Source of the DNA: Vibrio sinaloensis DSM 21326
GTDB lineage: Bacteria; Pseudomonadota; Gammaproteobacteria; Enterobacterales; Vibrionaceae
Direction: 5' to 3'
NCBI RefSeq assembly: GCF_000189275.1
Contig: NZ_AEVT01000083.1
Coordinates: 1 to 64,000 of the forward strand
Length of the DNA: 64,000 bases
Shown here: in pieces, positions 44,006-52,384 of the stretch
Layout of the letters: every line of letters starts with the position of its first letter
How positions within the stretch are numbered: the first letter of the stretch is position 1
Notes under the pieces: model-generated
Database searches by the model: none
Told to the model about the DNA's origin: nothing
Seen by the model: the letters and a program-made list of their open reading frames with translations, nothing else
Position numbers and translations under genes: made by a program

Positions 44006-44953
44006 ATGCAAAATAATCTTAAATCCCTGTTTTGGAACGCTGTTTTTGTTCTCGCCTTGCTTTCAATTGGCGGCCTGGTGTACTTGTCAGGTAAGCGAAT
44101 TGATTATAACTGGAATTGGGAACGTGTCGTTCCGTATATCGCGACCAACGCAGCCTCGTCAATTATCGCCCCTGAAGATGGCAACATAGTATTAACTGCG
44201 AACAACCAGTTGGCGTTGGAAAATCTTAGTGGCGACATCGTTGTTGACCTTAGCATATATGAGTCAGTTGATGTTTACGAAGGAGACTTGATCTTTGAAG
44301 GGGATACCTTAGCTTCAATTGAAGAGTGGCGTATTGGACCTATTCTAGAGGGGGTAATTACGACAGTAAAAATCTCATTGTGGTCGTTGGTTATCGCCCT
44401 TGCACTAGGCCTTGTTATTGGCTTGATGCGGATATCAAGTAACCCCGCATTGAAGAAACTGTCCATTGTCTACATCGAAATCATTCGTGGTACGCCGTTG
44501 CTGGTACAAATTTTTATTGTTTATTTCTTTATCGGCACGGTTTTGGACCTAGAGCGCTTTACGGCGGGCGTCATTGCGTTGTCGGTGTTTACTGCTGCTT
44601 ATGTTGCTGAAATTGTACGTTCTGGCATTCAATCTATCCCTAAAGGACAAATGGAAGCCGCACGTTCGCTTGGGATGAATTACCCTAAAGCGATGATTTA
44701 CGTCATTCTTCCTCAAGCATTTAAGCAAACACTTCCGCCCCTCGCTGGACAATTCATTAACCTGATTAAAGATTCTTCTCTGGTATCCGTTATATCGATC
44801 ACCGATCTAACTAAAGCCGGGCGCGAAGTGGTGAGTGGCAGCTTTGCCCCCTTTGAGGTCTGGTTTACGGTTGCGGCACTTTATTTAATTCTGACCAGTG
44901 GCCTATCTTGGGCGATTCAAACATTGGAAAAGAGACTAGCAGCCAGCGATTAA
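44006..44953 (+). CDS. amino-acid ABC transporter permease with an N-terminal extra domain
   Basis: The 315-residue protein has a C-terminal His/Glu/Gln-type permease domain (about 112-305; EIIRGTPLLVQIFIVYFF, the EAA-like loop GMNYPKAMIYVILPQAF). The N-terminus carries one helix (about 8-27) and a ~70-residue segment before the permease domain, rich in strands and Gly-Asp turns (IIAPEDGNIVL, VYEGDLIFEGDTLASIE), absent from ordinary ~220-residue permeases. This segment resembles a barrel-sandwich hybrid fold. It lies between binding protein and ATPase genes. Confidence 0.9.
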   Translation: MQNNLKSLFWNAVFVLALLSIGGLVYLSGKRIDYNWNWERVVPYIATNAASSIIAPEDGNIVLTANNQLALENLSGDIVVDLSIYESVDVYEGDLIFEGDTLASIEEWRIGPILEGVITTVKISLWSLVIALALGLVIGLMRISSNPALKKLSIVYIEIIRGTPLLVQIFIVYFFIGTVLDLERFTAGVIALSVFTAAYVAEIVRSGIQSIPKGQMEAARSLGMNYPKAMIYVILPQAFKQTLPPLAGQFINLIKDSSLVSVISITDLTKAGREVVSGSFAPFEVWFTVAALYLILTSGLSWAIQTLEKRLAASD

Positions 44954-44966
44954 GTAGGAAAATATC

Positions 44967-45701
44967 ATGCAACATATTATTCAGGCCGAAAAGGTCAATA
45001 AAATCTACCCAAATGGCTGCCATGCACTTAAAGATGTTTCGGTAAATGTAGATAAAGGCGAAGTTATCGTTATTGTCGGCCCATCTGGCTCTGGTAAGTC
45101 AACATTCTTACGCACCATCAATCAACTAGAAACCATCAACAGCGGCTCAATTATTGTTGATGGCATTGATATGTATGCTAAAGGCACTGATATTAACAAG
45201 CTGCGTGAGGATGTAGGAATGGTTTTCCAAGGGTTTAACTTGTTTCCTCATAAAACTGCGCTTGGCAATGTAATGTTGGCACCATTAAAGGTGGCGAATC
45301 GTAATGCTGACGAAGTGGAACTTGAAGCGAAAGACTTACTATACAAAGTTGGCTTAGCTGAACGAATGGGCAACTACCCCAATCATTTGTCTGGTGGACA
45401 GCAGCAGCGTGTCGCTATTGCGCGTGCGTTGGCGATGAAGCCAAACATCATGCTATTTGATGAACCTACTTCAGCGCTCGACCCAGAAATGGTTGGGGAA
45501 GTGCTAGACGTAATGAAAGACCTCGCGAAAGACGGTATGACCATGGTGGTCGTTACCCATGAAATGGGCTTTGCGAAAGAAGTCGCAGACAGAGTGTTGT
45601 TTATGGAAGATGGGGAGCTGCTTGTCTCAGACACACCGGAGAGCTTCTTTGATAACCCGAGCAACCCAAGACTAAAGAAATTTCTGTCTAAGGTTTTGTA
45701 A
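44967..45701 (+). CDS. amino-acid ABC transporter ATPase (GlnQ-like)
   Basis: The 244-residue ATPase has Walker [11 protein letters not shown]-loop [10 protein letters not shown], signature [15 protein letters not shown], Walker [15 protein letters not shown] and the switch His in VVTHEM. It powers the importer formed with the preceding permease, 13 bases upstream. Length and motifs match the GlnQ/HisP family. Confidence 0.95.
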   Translation: MQHIIQAEKVNKIYPNGCHALKDVSVNVDKGEVIVIVGPSGSGKSTFLRTINQLETINSGSIIVDGIDMYAKGTDINKLREDVGMVFQGFNLFPHKTALGNVMLAPLKVANRNADEVELEAKDLLYKVGLAERMGNYPNHLSGGQQQRVAIARALAMKPNIMLFDEPTSALDPEMVGEVLDVMKDLAKDGMTMVVVTHEMGFAKEVADRVLFMEDGELLVSDTPESFFDNPSNPRLKKFLSKVL

Positions 45702-45713
45702 AATTCAAGTTTC

Positions 45714-45733
45714 AGGGCGTTACTCGGCGCCCT
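45714..45733 (+). terminator. candidate terminator after the ABC operon
   Basis: AGGGCG (45714-45719) pairs with CGCCCT (45728-45733), followed by TTTATTCC. The stem is short and the T-tract interrupted. It overlaps the very end of the small minus-strand frame. Confidence 0.5.
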
Positions 45734-45895
45734 TTATTCCTTTCTAGTTGAGTCCCAGTTGCGCTGTGCGCGAATCATATCCAGTATGGTTTCTTCAGCG
45801 AGTTGATTGACTCTTTCCAGCTTCAAGTCGGTTTCACTTTTGGCTTCATTAACCTCGTCAAGTGACTCGTTTTCTGGAGGTGTTTGCTTGTCCAT
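45734..45895 (-). CDS. small acidic coiled-coil-like protein (53 aa)
   Basis: An ATG at 45895 opens a 53-codon frame ending at TAA 45734-45736. The product is highly charged (Glu/Lys/Asp) and helix-prone in its second half (ETDLKLERVNQLAEETILDM), with Trp and Arg near the end. GAGAG lies 6 bases before the start. No family is recognised. It lies between the converging ABC operon and the divergent LysR gene and could be a genuine small gene; expression is unproven. Confidence 0.45.
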   Translation of the reverse strand: MDKQTPPENESLDEVNEAKSETDLKLERVNQLAEETILDMIRAQRNWDSTRKE

Positions 45896-46082
45896 AGGCT
45901 CTCACTTCATCGAATTTTATAGATTATATTTGTGTCAGTAGTATATCGAATCTAAGTCGAGATAAGCTTTAGGTGAAGTCGAAATCACTATTAGGTTTTA
46001 CCTAACAACCTAGAGATAGGCTAACGCATCAGTGTAGTATCGTTTAGAATGAAATATTGATTTGTCGAATGAAGGTGTTTTG

Positions 46083-47003
46083 ATGGATTTGGCGAGTAAA
46101 TTAACCTTGTTGCTTGAAGTGTCACGAAATGGCTCGTTTGCTAAAGCCGCAGATAAGCTCAACCTAGATCGTTCTGTGTTGTCTAAGCAGATTAAGCAAC
46201 TAGAGGAGCAGTTGGGCGTAAAACTTGTCAATCGTACGACGCGCTCTATGTCGCTGACTAGTGTAGGTAAGCGCGTTGTAGAACAAGCCGAGAAAGTGAC
46301 GCTCATTCTGGAAGATACGATAAGTATTGCCGACTCACATCATAGCGAACCGACTGGACACCTTAGAGTCTCAAGCGCGACTATGTTTGGCCGCGTGTAT
46401 TTACAAGCAGCAGTTGAGAAGTTTTTAGAGAAGTTTCCTAAGGCTTCAATTGAGCTGTTACTGAACGATGAGCGAGTCGATGTTGTCAGCGAAGGCTTTG
46501 ACATTGTGTTTCGTATTGGCCCTATGCGAGATTCATCAATGATAGCCAAGCGACTCGCTGAAAACAAAGTAGCCATCATTGCGTCGAAAGACTTTGTTGC
46601 TAAGCACGGTATGCCAACGTCGCCAGAAGAGCTCGTCGAGCTTCCAGGGGTTATTTATGGTAACAGCAACTTTGTTGTTGATAAGCTGCAGTTTGCCGAT
46701 CAAGACTCCGGACAATCTATCGTATATCCCATTAAGTCGAATTATCGAGTGAATGAAGCGGAACTGATCGTAGAAAGTGTTAAAGCGTCAATAGGGTATG
46801 CTCAGATCGGTCAGTTTATGATTCCAGGAGATCTGGAACAAATGGGATTGGTGCAATTATTACCGGATCTCTACTTACCATCGTTTGGGGATATCTACGC
46901 AATGTATACCCATCGCAAACAATCCGTGTTAGCTACTTCCTTCATTGATATTGTGCGGGAAATCATCGGTACGCCACCCGTATGGGAGCGTAATTTCCGT
47001 TGA
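46083..47003 (+). CDS. LysR-family transcriptional regulator
   Basis: The 306-residue protein has the LysR HTH (LASKLTLLLEVSRNGSFAKAADKLNLDRSVLSKQIKQLEEQLG) and an effector domain of the CrgA/DmlR-like branch (FDIVFRIGPMRDSSMIAKRLAENK). I chose ATG 46083 because AAGGTG precedes it; the frame extends to 46062. The nearest divergent gene is the 53-residue frame, so no obvious target is adjacent. A terminator follows. Confidence 0.88.
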   Translation: MDLASKLTLLLEVSRNGSFAKAADKLNLDRSVLSKQIKQLEEQLGVKLVNRTTRSMSLTSVGKRVVEQAEKVTLILEDTISIADSHHSEPTGHLRVSSATMFGRVYLQAAVEKFLEKFPKASIELLLNDERVDVVSEGFDIVFRIGPMRDSSMIAKRLAENKVAIIASKDFVAKHGMPTSPEELVELPGVIYGNSNFVVDKLQFADQDSGQSIVYPIKSNYRVNEAELIVESVKASIGYAQIGQFMIPGDLEQMGLVQLLPDLYLPSFGDIYAMYTHRKQSVLATSFIDIVREIIGTPPVWERNFR

Positions 47004-47022
47004 TTGATATATGAAGTAAAAG

Positions 47023-47047
47023 AAAAGCCCTGATAAAAAGGGCTTTT
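47023..47047. terminator. bidirectional terminator
   Basis: AAAAGCCCT (47023-47031) pairs with AGGGCTTTT (47039-47047) between the converging LysR and hypothetical genes. Confidence 0.88.
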
Positions 47048-47052
47048 CCAAT

Positions 47053-47589
47053 TTAAGAAAACAGAGATTTGAACCACCGCAATATTGGGTTCGTTTTTTC
47101 AACAATTGGTGAGTTATGATCGCCCAAGTAAAAACTTTGCATAAACTCAGTTCTTAAGATATGCACATCATGCTTGTTGACCTTAGAGATCAAGCTTGCT
47201 GCCTGCTCAGCATGATCGTTGGCAAGGCTGAAATCCATTTTGAGATAGCCTTGTAAGTAGAGCCACAAATGCGTGATGAACACTAAGGTTGTCAGGCTAT
47301 GGTTATTAAATCGTCCCGCGTTAGCCTCACCTAGGTTTTCCTCTAATGCTTGTTGCATAGCTTGGAGAGAAGAAAGGTGCTGCTCTAGAGAGGTTTGTGC
47401 GTCTATATGTGCCTTAGTTAAAATGCCGAGTAAATGAGAAATCGGCTCAACATCGGGTTTACTCTGCTTTACCCGTTCGAACAAACCTTGATTTTGCTGG
47501 CAAAATGTTTGCCATAGCTCCTCATGTTGAGGGCCTGAAAACAATGTATCTGCTTGGATTGCTCTCAGTGTTACATCCAAATTACTCAT
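47053..47589 (-). CDS. hypothetical protein downstream of yaeQ
   Basis: The 178-residue soluble protein is mostly helical, with a heptad-like stretch at about 55-95 (ILTKAHIDAQTSLEQHLSSLQAMQQALEENLGEAN) and an aromatic C-terminus (ILRWFKSLFS). I do not recognise a family. It overlaps the yaeQ gene by 8 bases, so the two are cotranscribed and translationally coupled. That arrangement is the only hint to its role. Confidence 0.75.
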   Translation of the reverse strand: MSNLDVTLRAIQADTLFSGPQHEELWQTFCQQNQGLFERVKQSKPDVEPISHLLGILTKAHIDAQTSLEQHLSSLQAMQQALEENLGEANAGRFNNHSLTTLVFITHLWLYLQGYLKMDFSLANDHAEQAASLISKVNKHDVHILRTEFMQSFYLGDHNSPIVEKTNPILRWFKSLFS

Positions 47590-48121
47590 GGGAATGTAAC
47601 GTTTCTAACTGAACTTCAAACGAGCCTTGTGCACAATCAATAAACAGACTTTCACCGGTGATCATGACTGACAAGTCCATTGTACGTTCAACGGCTTGAG
47701 ACAGTGATTCGATTCCTTCCCAGTTAAAGCGATAGATGCTTGCATCATATTGATACGCTTTGTTTTTGGTTTGTTCCCACCAAACATCAGATTTACTGTT
47801 GAAGGTAAATACATCCACTTTAGGGGATAGACGAGTGGCCTTTTTGATTCGATCTAAAGAGGGTTCGCCAATCTCAACCCAATACTGAATTTGGTCATCG
47901 AGAGATTTGACCCACAAGTCAGGCTCTTCAATGGTAGATAGCCCCTTGGTAAACACGAGATCGGATTGGTACTTAACGCAAAACGCAAGGATGCGCGCCA
48001 TCATTCTTTCCGTCGTTTCCGAAGGGTGTTGGGCAATCGTCAGTTGCGCAGAATCATAGATGTCTCGGTTTGTATCAGATAACGAGAGACGAAATTTGTA
48101 AATAGTAGGTTTCAGTGCCAT
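47582..48121 (-). CDS. yaeQ: YaeQ family protein
   Basis: The 179-residue protein matches YaeQ across its length: MALKPTIYKFRLSLSDTNRD, HPSETTERMMARILAF, FTKGLSTIEEPDLW, WVEIGEPSLDRIKKATR and the C-terminal beta region. The YaeQ structure has a PD-(D/E)XK-like fold, but its cellular role is not established; a suppressor link to RfaH has been reported. The start at 48121 is standard. It overlaps the next gene by 8 bases. Confidence 0.93.
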   Translation of the reverse strand: MALKPTIYKFRLSLSDTNRDIYDSAQLTIAQHPSETTERMMARILAFCVKYQSDLVFTKGLSTIEEPDLWVKSLDDQIQYWVEIGEPSLDRIKKATRLSPKVDVFTFNSKSDVWWEQTKNKAYQYDASIYRFNWEGIESLSQAVERTMDLSVMITGESLFIDCAQGSFEVQLETLHSHE

Positions 48122-48130
48122 ATCGAAATA

Positions 48131-48160
48131 AAAAAATAGCCAGCAATCATGCTGGCTATT
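48131..48160 (-). terminator. terminator of the cold-shock gene
   Basis: On the minus strand an 11-bp stem (48160-48150 with 48145-48135, loop 4) is followed by a T-tract read from the A-run at 48131-48136. It lies 22 bases after the cold-shock gene and just before yaeQ. Confidence 0.9.
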
Positions 48161-48181
48161 GTAATCCTTAAGTGGCTGTGA

Positions 48182-48391
48182 TTAAACAGCTTTAATGTTT
48201 TCAGCTTGTGGGCCTTTTTGGCCTTGAGTAATTACAAACTCAACTTTTTGACCTTCAGCTAGAGTACGGAAGCCGTCGCCTGTAATTGCTGAGAAGTGTG
48301 CGAAAACGTCTGGGCCGTTTTCTTGTTTAATGAAGCCAAAACCTTTAGTTTCGTTGAACCACTTAACTGTACCAGTAACAGTGTTAGACAT
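48182..48391 (-). CDS. cold-shock protein (CspA family)
   Basis: The 69-residue protein is a single cold-shock domain with RNP1 KGFGFIK and RNP2 VFAHFSAI. It binds single-stranded RNA or DNA and melts secondary structure. The long frame reading through from 48496 and beyond is untranslated leader. The start at 48391 gives the normal CspA length. A -35/-10 pair at 48567-48540 suggests a leader of about 140 bases, similar in length to the cspA leader that acts as a temperature sensor in E. coli. Confidence 0.94.
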   Translation of the reverse strand: MSNTVTGTVKWFNETKGFGFIKQENGPDVFAHFSAITGDGFRTLAEGQKVEFVITQGQKGPQAENIKAV

Positions 48392-48539
48392 AATGTAAAT
48401 CCTTGATAAATCTGTAAGAGCCATAACGGCACCGATAGCGTGGAAAAGGAGATTGCTATTGCGCACGACGTTACCGCGGACATACACGAGATCCAACGAA
48501 ACGGCGAAGTAAACAAGAACCGTTTTCTAGCTGGATTCC

Positions 48540-48567
48540 AGTGTAAGCTGTAGTGCAACTAAGTCAA
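48540..48567 (-). promoter_or_regulatory. candidate promoter of the cold-shock gene
   Basis: On the minus strand TTGACT (48567-48562) and TACACT (48545-48540) are separated by 16 bases. The transcript would start near 48533, giving a leader of about 140 bases before the ATG at 48391. Confidence 0.55.
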
Positions 48568-48762
48568 TAAAAAGACGGGGCAAATACCCGGTGTCATTGG
48601 CTTTTTCATTCAAAGTTTGCGCTAGGTAAAAGATTTAAAATGATGCTGTTAAGCATATTATTAGTGTAATATTCGTCTGAGTGCTTTGTTGAGATGAATG
48701 TCGATAGCAAAGTTATGAATAGACCATTATTCAGTGATTTATCAACAATAGGAAGACAGAGA

Positions 48763-48975
48763 ATGTCCAAAAAACGGCAAGCGAATAAGCATCGCTCACA
48801 GTCACTTCAAGCGAACTTAGAAGTCGGGCGAGGAGAAGTAAAAGACAACGCTTTAAAGGCTATCGTTACCAGTGAGTTGTTTAAGGTTCGAGTGGAAAAA
48901 GCGAAAAAAGGTAAAGGCAGTTTCAGTCGTAAAATGAAACATAGAGGCAAAGAGCCCTATTCAAAAGCTGCTTGA
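48763..48975 (+). CDS. arfA: alternative ribosome-rescue factor A
   Basis: The 70-residue basic protein matches ArfA in its core: GEVKDNALKAIVTSELFKVRVEKAKKGKGSF with the KGKGS signature. ArfA rescues ribosomes stalled on non-stop mRNA by recruiting RF2 when tmRNA fails. AGGAAG precedes ATG 48763; the earlier ATG at 48694 is rejected. As in E. coli, the 3' end of the coding sequence forms the 5' arm of a strong hairpin, so RNase III cleavage would remove the stop codon and make ArfA a tmRNA target. The N-terminus (SKKRQANKHRSQSL) is longer than in E. coli. Confidence 0.92.
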   Translation: MSKKRQANKHRSQSLQANLEVGRGEVKDNALKAIVTSELFKVRVEKAKKGKGSFSRKMKHRGKEPYSKAA

Positions 48976-49002
48976 AACAGCGATTTTTGAATAGGGCTTT
49001 TT
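48953..49002 (+). terminator. hairpin/terminator overlapping the arfA stop codon
   Basis: AGCCCTATTCAAAA (48953-48966, inside arfA codons) pairs with TTTTGAATAGGGCT (48985-48998), followed by five T residues. An inner GCTG/CAGC stem (48967-48970/48978-48981) encloses the TGA stop at 48973-48975. It ends transcription and offers an RNase III site within the coding sequence. Confidence 0.9.
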
Positions 49003-49019
49003 GCTTTTTAAACCACAAT

Positions 49020-51011
49020 TTAGTTGGTCGCGTATTGGCTGACTTCCTCAAGTACCCAAGGGTTCGCAATCGCATTGTGGTTCTTAACCTCTTGCCCATG
49101 CAGCACTTGTTTCACCGCCAGCTCCACCAATTTACCTGATTTGGTTTTCGGTATGTCGCTTAACGTGTATATCTCACTGGGGACATGGCGTGGCGAACAC
49201 TTGGTTTTGAGGGTGGTTCGGATTTGATCGACTAAGCTGTCTTGCAGTTCATTTGTTGAGTTTAGCTGTACAAACAGAACAATTTTCTCATCGCCGTCCA
49301 CATGGCGTGATACGGCAATCGAATCTTTCACTTGCTCTAACTGGTTTACTTGTTGATAGATTTCAGCGGTACCAATACGCACGCCACCTGGGTTGAGTGT
49401 AGTGTCACTGCGGCCATAGAACAGCATGCCCTGGTTAGTGGTGAGCTCTACATCATCACCGTGATGCCAGGTGTTTTCATATTTGTCCCAATAGGCATTG
49501 TGGTATCGCTCACCATTATCGTGCCAAAAACCGAGCGGCTGATTAGGAAAGCTATTGCGACAAACCAGTTCACCACGTTTCCCACTGATTTCGATTCCGT
49601 GCTCGTTGAACACAGTCACGTCCATGCCTAGACCCGGTCCCTGACATTCGCCGCGATAAACGGGTGATATAGGGTTACCCAGCACAAAGCACCCACAGAT
49701 ATCGGTCCCGCCGGATATTGACGCCAGATGAAGGTCAACTTTGATGTTGGCGTACACATAATCAAATTGCTGCGGGTAGAGCACAGAGCCAGTAGAGCAC
49801 AGGGTTTTAAGCGAATTAAGGTTTTGATATTCGCCCGGCCTAAAGGTTGTCTTTTGCAGCGCCTCCAGATATTTTGCTGAAGTACCAAATAAGGTCACGT
49901 CGGCTTCTTCTGCCAGTTGCCATAATACTTCTGGGTTGGGGTACATAGGGCTGCCATCAAAAATGACCAATGAAGCACCGCTGGCGAGCGCGGAGACGTG
50001 CCAGTTCCACATCATCCAGCCACAAGTAGTGTAGTAAAACACCCGATCTTTAGGTTGGACATCACAGTGTAATTGATGCTCTTTGAGATGGTTCAGTACC
50101 GTTCCTCCTACCGAGTGAACAATGCATTTTGGCTTACCTGTTGTGCCCGACGAATAGAGTACAAAGAGAGGATCGTTGAAGCTAATTCGTTGATAACGAA
50201 TCCCTCTTGGTAGAAAGCTGGCTTGGATCGCCTCCCAATCAGAAAAGGTTTCGTTGCTCATGTCCTGTGAGAAGCCTTGATGCAGATAATCAATCTGACA
50301 AGTATTGGTTACACTTGTTAGTGCTTGTACAATCTCGCGGTTTTTTGGCTCCATATTAAACACTTTGCCGTTGAACTGATAACCGTTGCAACAAAACATG
50401 ACTTTGGGTTGAACTTGGCCAAAGCGCTCAACAACGCTCTCGACACCAAAATCAGGCGAGGTAGACGTCCAGATAGCGCCAAGGCTGGTTGTCGCGAGCA
50501 TCGCAACCACCGTTTCTGGCATATGAGGCAAGTAACCAGCAACCACATCACCTTTACCAACGCCATTGTGTATTAACCACTGTTGTAGAATGGAAACTTG
50601 GTCGCATAGCGCTTGCCAAGTGACTTTGTGGCTTTCTCCTCGTTCGTTCTTAAACCATATCGCAATCTCTTCAGGCGCTTGGAATGCATAGGCCAGCAAG
50701 TTTTCTGCGTAGTTTAGCTGCGCTTGAGGAAACCAGATGGTGTCTCTGCTCGGTTGGAAGTTTCCCCAGCGAGCGAGTCCTTCGCCGTGAATGCAGTCTC
50801 CTCTGAATCCAATAACATCGCAAAACTGCCATATCTCTAGCCAGAAATCTTTCTTGTGCTCAACGGACCACCGATGCAGCTCGGAGTAGTTGCTTAAGTC
50901 ATGACCCTGAATATTGACGTGTTCAATAAATTGTTGGAGGTTGGAAGTTGCTACTCGTTCTTGGCTAGGAACCCACAAAGGTTCGTTGCTGGATTCTACA
51001 CACTGCGACAT
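49020..51011 (-). CDS. acetoacetate-CoA ligase
   Basis: The 663-residue adenylate-forming enzyme matches acetoacetyl-CoA synthetase in length and motifs: YSSGTTGKPKCIVHS phosphate loop, CGWMMWNWHVSALASG, the core ISGGTDICGCFV, YGRSDTTLNPGGVRIG and the C-terminal catalytic Lys in PKTKSGKLVE. It activates acetoacetate with ATP and CoA. It is divergent from phhA-phhB, whose tyrosine product is degraded to fumarate and acetoacetate, so it would close that route. It shares an intergenic region with a TyrR-like box. Confidence 0.93.
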   Translation of the reverse strand: MSQCVESSNEPLWVPSQERVATSNLQQFIEHVNIQGHDLSNYSELHRWSVEHKKDFWLEIWQFCDVIGFRGDCIHGEGLARWGNFQPSRDTIWFPQAQLNYAENLLAYAFQAPEEIAIWFKNERGESHKVTWQALCDQVSILQQWLIHNGVGKGDVVAGYLPHMPETVVAMLATTSLGAIWTSTSPDFGVESVVERFGQVQPKVMFCCNGYQFNGKVFNMEPKNREIVQALTSVTNTCQIDYLHQGFSQDMSNETFSDWEAIQASFLPRGIRYQRISFNDPLFVLYSSGTTGKPKCIVHSVGGTVLNHLKEHQLHCDVQPKDRVFYYTTCGWMMWNWHVSALASGASLVIFDGSPMYPNPEVLWQLAEEADVTLFGTSAKYLEALQKTTFRPGEYQNLNSLKTLCSTGSVLYPQQFDYVYANIKVDLHLASISGGTDICGCFVLGNPISPVYRGECQGPGLGMDVTVFNEHGIEISGKRGELVCRNSFPNQPLGFWHDNGERYHNAYWDKYENTWHHGDDVELTTNQGMLFYGRSDTTLNPGGVRIGTAEIYQQVNQLEQVKDSIAVSRHVDGDEKIVLFVQLNSTNELQDSLVDQIRTTLKTKCSPRHVPSEIYTLSDIPKTKSGKLVELAVKQVLHGQEVKNHNAIANPWVLEEVSQYATN

Positions 51012-51124
51012 GACGTCCTCGTCGATATTTCCTTATTAACTCGTTAAGTTTTGTTGCAAATTTAATCAAAGTCAAACTTGTTACGATAATCAGCTCTCTG
51101 AAAAATAAGCAAAAAACTGTCAAA

Positions 51125-51142
51125 TGTAAAAATAATGTTACA
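51125..51142. promoter_or_regulatory. TyrR-type box between acetoacetate-CoA ligase and phhA
   Basis: TGTAAA-N6-GTTACA matches the TyrR consensus TGTAAA-N6-TTTACA at 11 of 12 positions. It lies 91 bases before the phhA ATG and 114 before the ligase start. TyrR/PhhR is known to control phhA in Pseudomonas. Confidence 0.6.
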
Positions 51143-51232
51143 CCCAATAAGGTGCGGATATCCTTGGTTAAATTGTCACCAAACTCTCGGAGCGATAGGC
51201 TTAATGTAACGAAGTTGTTAAAGGAAATAACA

Positions 51233-52024
51233 ATGACTAGCTACGTTTCTAAGCCTGTGAATGAGAAGGGTTTTGTTGAGTGGAGTGTGGAAGAAGACCG
51301 CATTTGGCACGATCTCGTTTCTCGTCAATTGGCATTAGTTAAGCAAAGTGCCTGCAAAGAGTACCTTGATGGTCTGGAGATGCTAAACCTGCCCTTAAAT
51401 CGGGTTCCCCAGTTGCCGGAGATCAATCAAGTTCTCATGCGTGAAACGGGGTGGCAAGTTGAACCTGTGCCTGCATTGATTAACTTTGATCGCTTTTTTG
51501 CCTTGTTGGCGGACAAGAAGTTCCCAGTGGCGACTTTTCTACGCAGCAGAGAAGAGTTCGACTATTTGCAAGAACCTGACTTTTTCCATGAGATATTTGG
51601 TCATTGTGCGATGCTGACCAATCGCCAATTTGCCGAATTTACTCATACTTACGGTCAACTGGGTATGAATGCTAGCGGCAAAGAACGTGTCTATTTAGCG
51701 CGTTTGTACTGGTTTACGGTGGAGTTTGGACTGGTGAAAGAGGGCGAGCAATTGAAGATTTACGGAGGTGGTATTCTATCTTCTCCAGGTGAGACGCTAT
51801 ACGCCATGGAAGATCCGGTCCCTCTTCGTGAGCAGTTTGATATTCATACTGTGCTGAGAACACCGTATCGCATAGATATTATGCAGCCCGAGTACTTTGT
51901 TCTCGAAGATATAGGCCAGTTGTACAAGTTGAGCAAGATGGACCTGATGTTCCAAGTACAACAAGCGATGAAAGTAGGTCTATTACCCCCATTATTTGAA
52001 CCAAAGGAAGTGACACATGCTTGA
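51233..52024 (+). CDS. phhA: phenylalanine 4-monooxygenase
   Basis: The 263-residue enzyme hydroxylates phenylalanine to tyrosine using tetrahydrobiopterin or a related pterin. The iron ligands are visible: His119 and His124 in DFFHEIFGHC and Glu164 in YWFTVEFGL. Other family blocks are VPALINFDRFFALLADKKFPVATFLR and GGGILSSPGET. AAAGGAAATAACA precedes ATG 51233; the longer frame to 51152 is leader. It overlaps phhB by 8 bases. Confidence 0.96.
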   Translation: MTSYVSKPVNEKGFVEWSVEEDRIWHDLVSRQLALVKQSACKEYLDGLEMLNLPLNRVPQLPEINQVLMRETGWQVEPVPALINFDRFFALLADKKFPVATFLRSREEFDYLQEPDFFHEIFGHCAMLTNRQFAEFTHTYGQLGMNASGKERVYLARLYWFTVEFGLVKEGEQLKIYGGGILSSPGETLYAMEDPVPLREQFDIHTVLRTPYRIDIMQPEYFVLEDIGQLYKLSKMDLMFQVQQAMKVGLLPPLFEPKEVTHA

Positions 52025-52346
52025 TGAATTACGATGTGAAGCGTGCAGCAGTACTGCCGTTGCATTGGGTGCAGAGGAAAGACGTTTGCTCTTAACGGAG
52101 CTAGATGGCTGGCAGATGTTAGAGCGAGACGGCATACCGCAATTAGAGAAAGTTTATACTTTCAAAAACTATAAGCTTGCTTGGGCTTTCGCAAACCAAA
52201 TTTCTGAGTTGGCAGAGGAAGAATTTCATCACCCATCCATATTACTGGAGTGGGGGAAAGTCACCGTCACTTGGTGGAGCCATTCCATCAAAGGGTTACA
52301 CCAAAATGATTTTATCTGCGCAGCCAAGTGTGACCGTTTAGGTTAG
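52017..52346 (+). CDS. phhB: pterin-4a-carbinolamine dehydratase
   Basis: The 109-residue protein regenerates the pterin cofactor of phenylalanine hydroxylase by dehydrating the 4a-carbinolamine. The signature EEEFHHPSILLEWGKVTVTWWSHSIKGL (His pair plus the later W-x-x-H) is intact. It overlaps phhA by 8 bases and is followed by a strong terminator. Confidence 0.95.
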   Translation: MLDELRCEACSSTAVALGAEERRLLLTELDGWQMLERDGIPQLEKVYTFKNYKLAWAFANQISELAEEEFHHPSILLEWGKVTVTWWSHSIKGLHQNDFICAAKCDRLG

Positions 52347-52354
52347 CGTTAAAG

Positions 52355-52384
52355 AAAGAGCCTGCTGAAGTGCAGGCTCTTTTT
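52355..52384. terminator. bidirectional terminator after phhB
   Basis: AAAGAGCCTGC (52355-52365) pairs with GCAGGCTCTTT (52372-52382), with T residues after it and A residues before it, between the converging phhB and GGDEF-EAL genes. Confidence 0.9.

Noticed and set aside
48392..48558. Frames reading into the cold-shock gene leader
   Set aside because: They add unrelated residues to a standard 69-residue CspA protein; the region is better explained as an untranslated leader with a promoter at its end.
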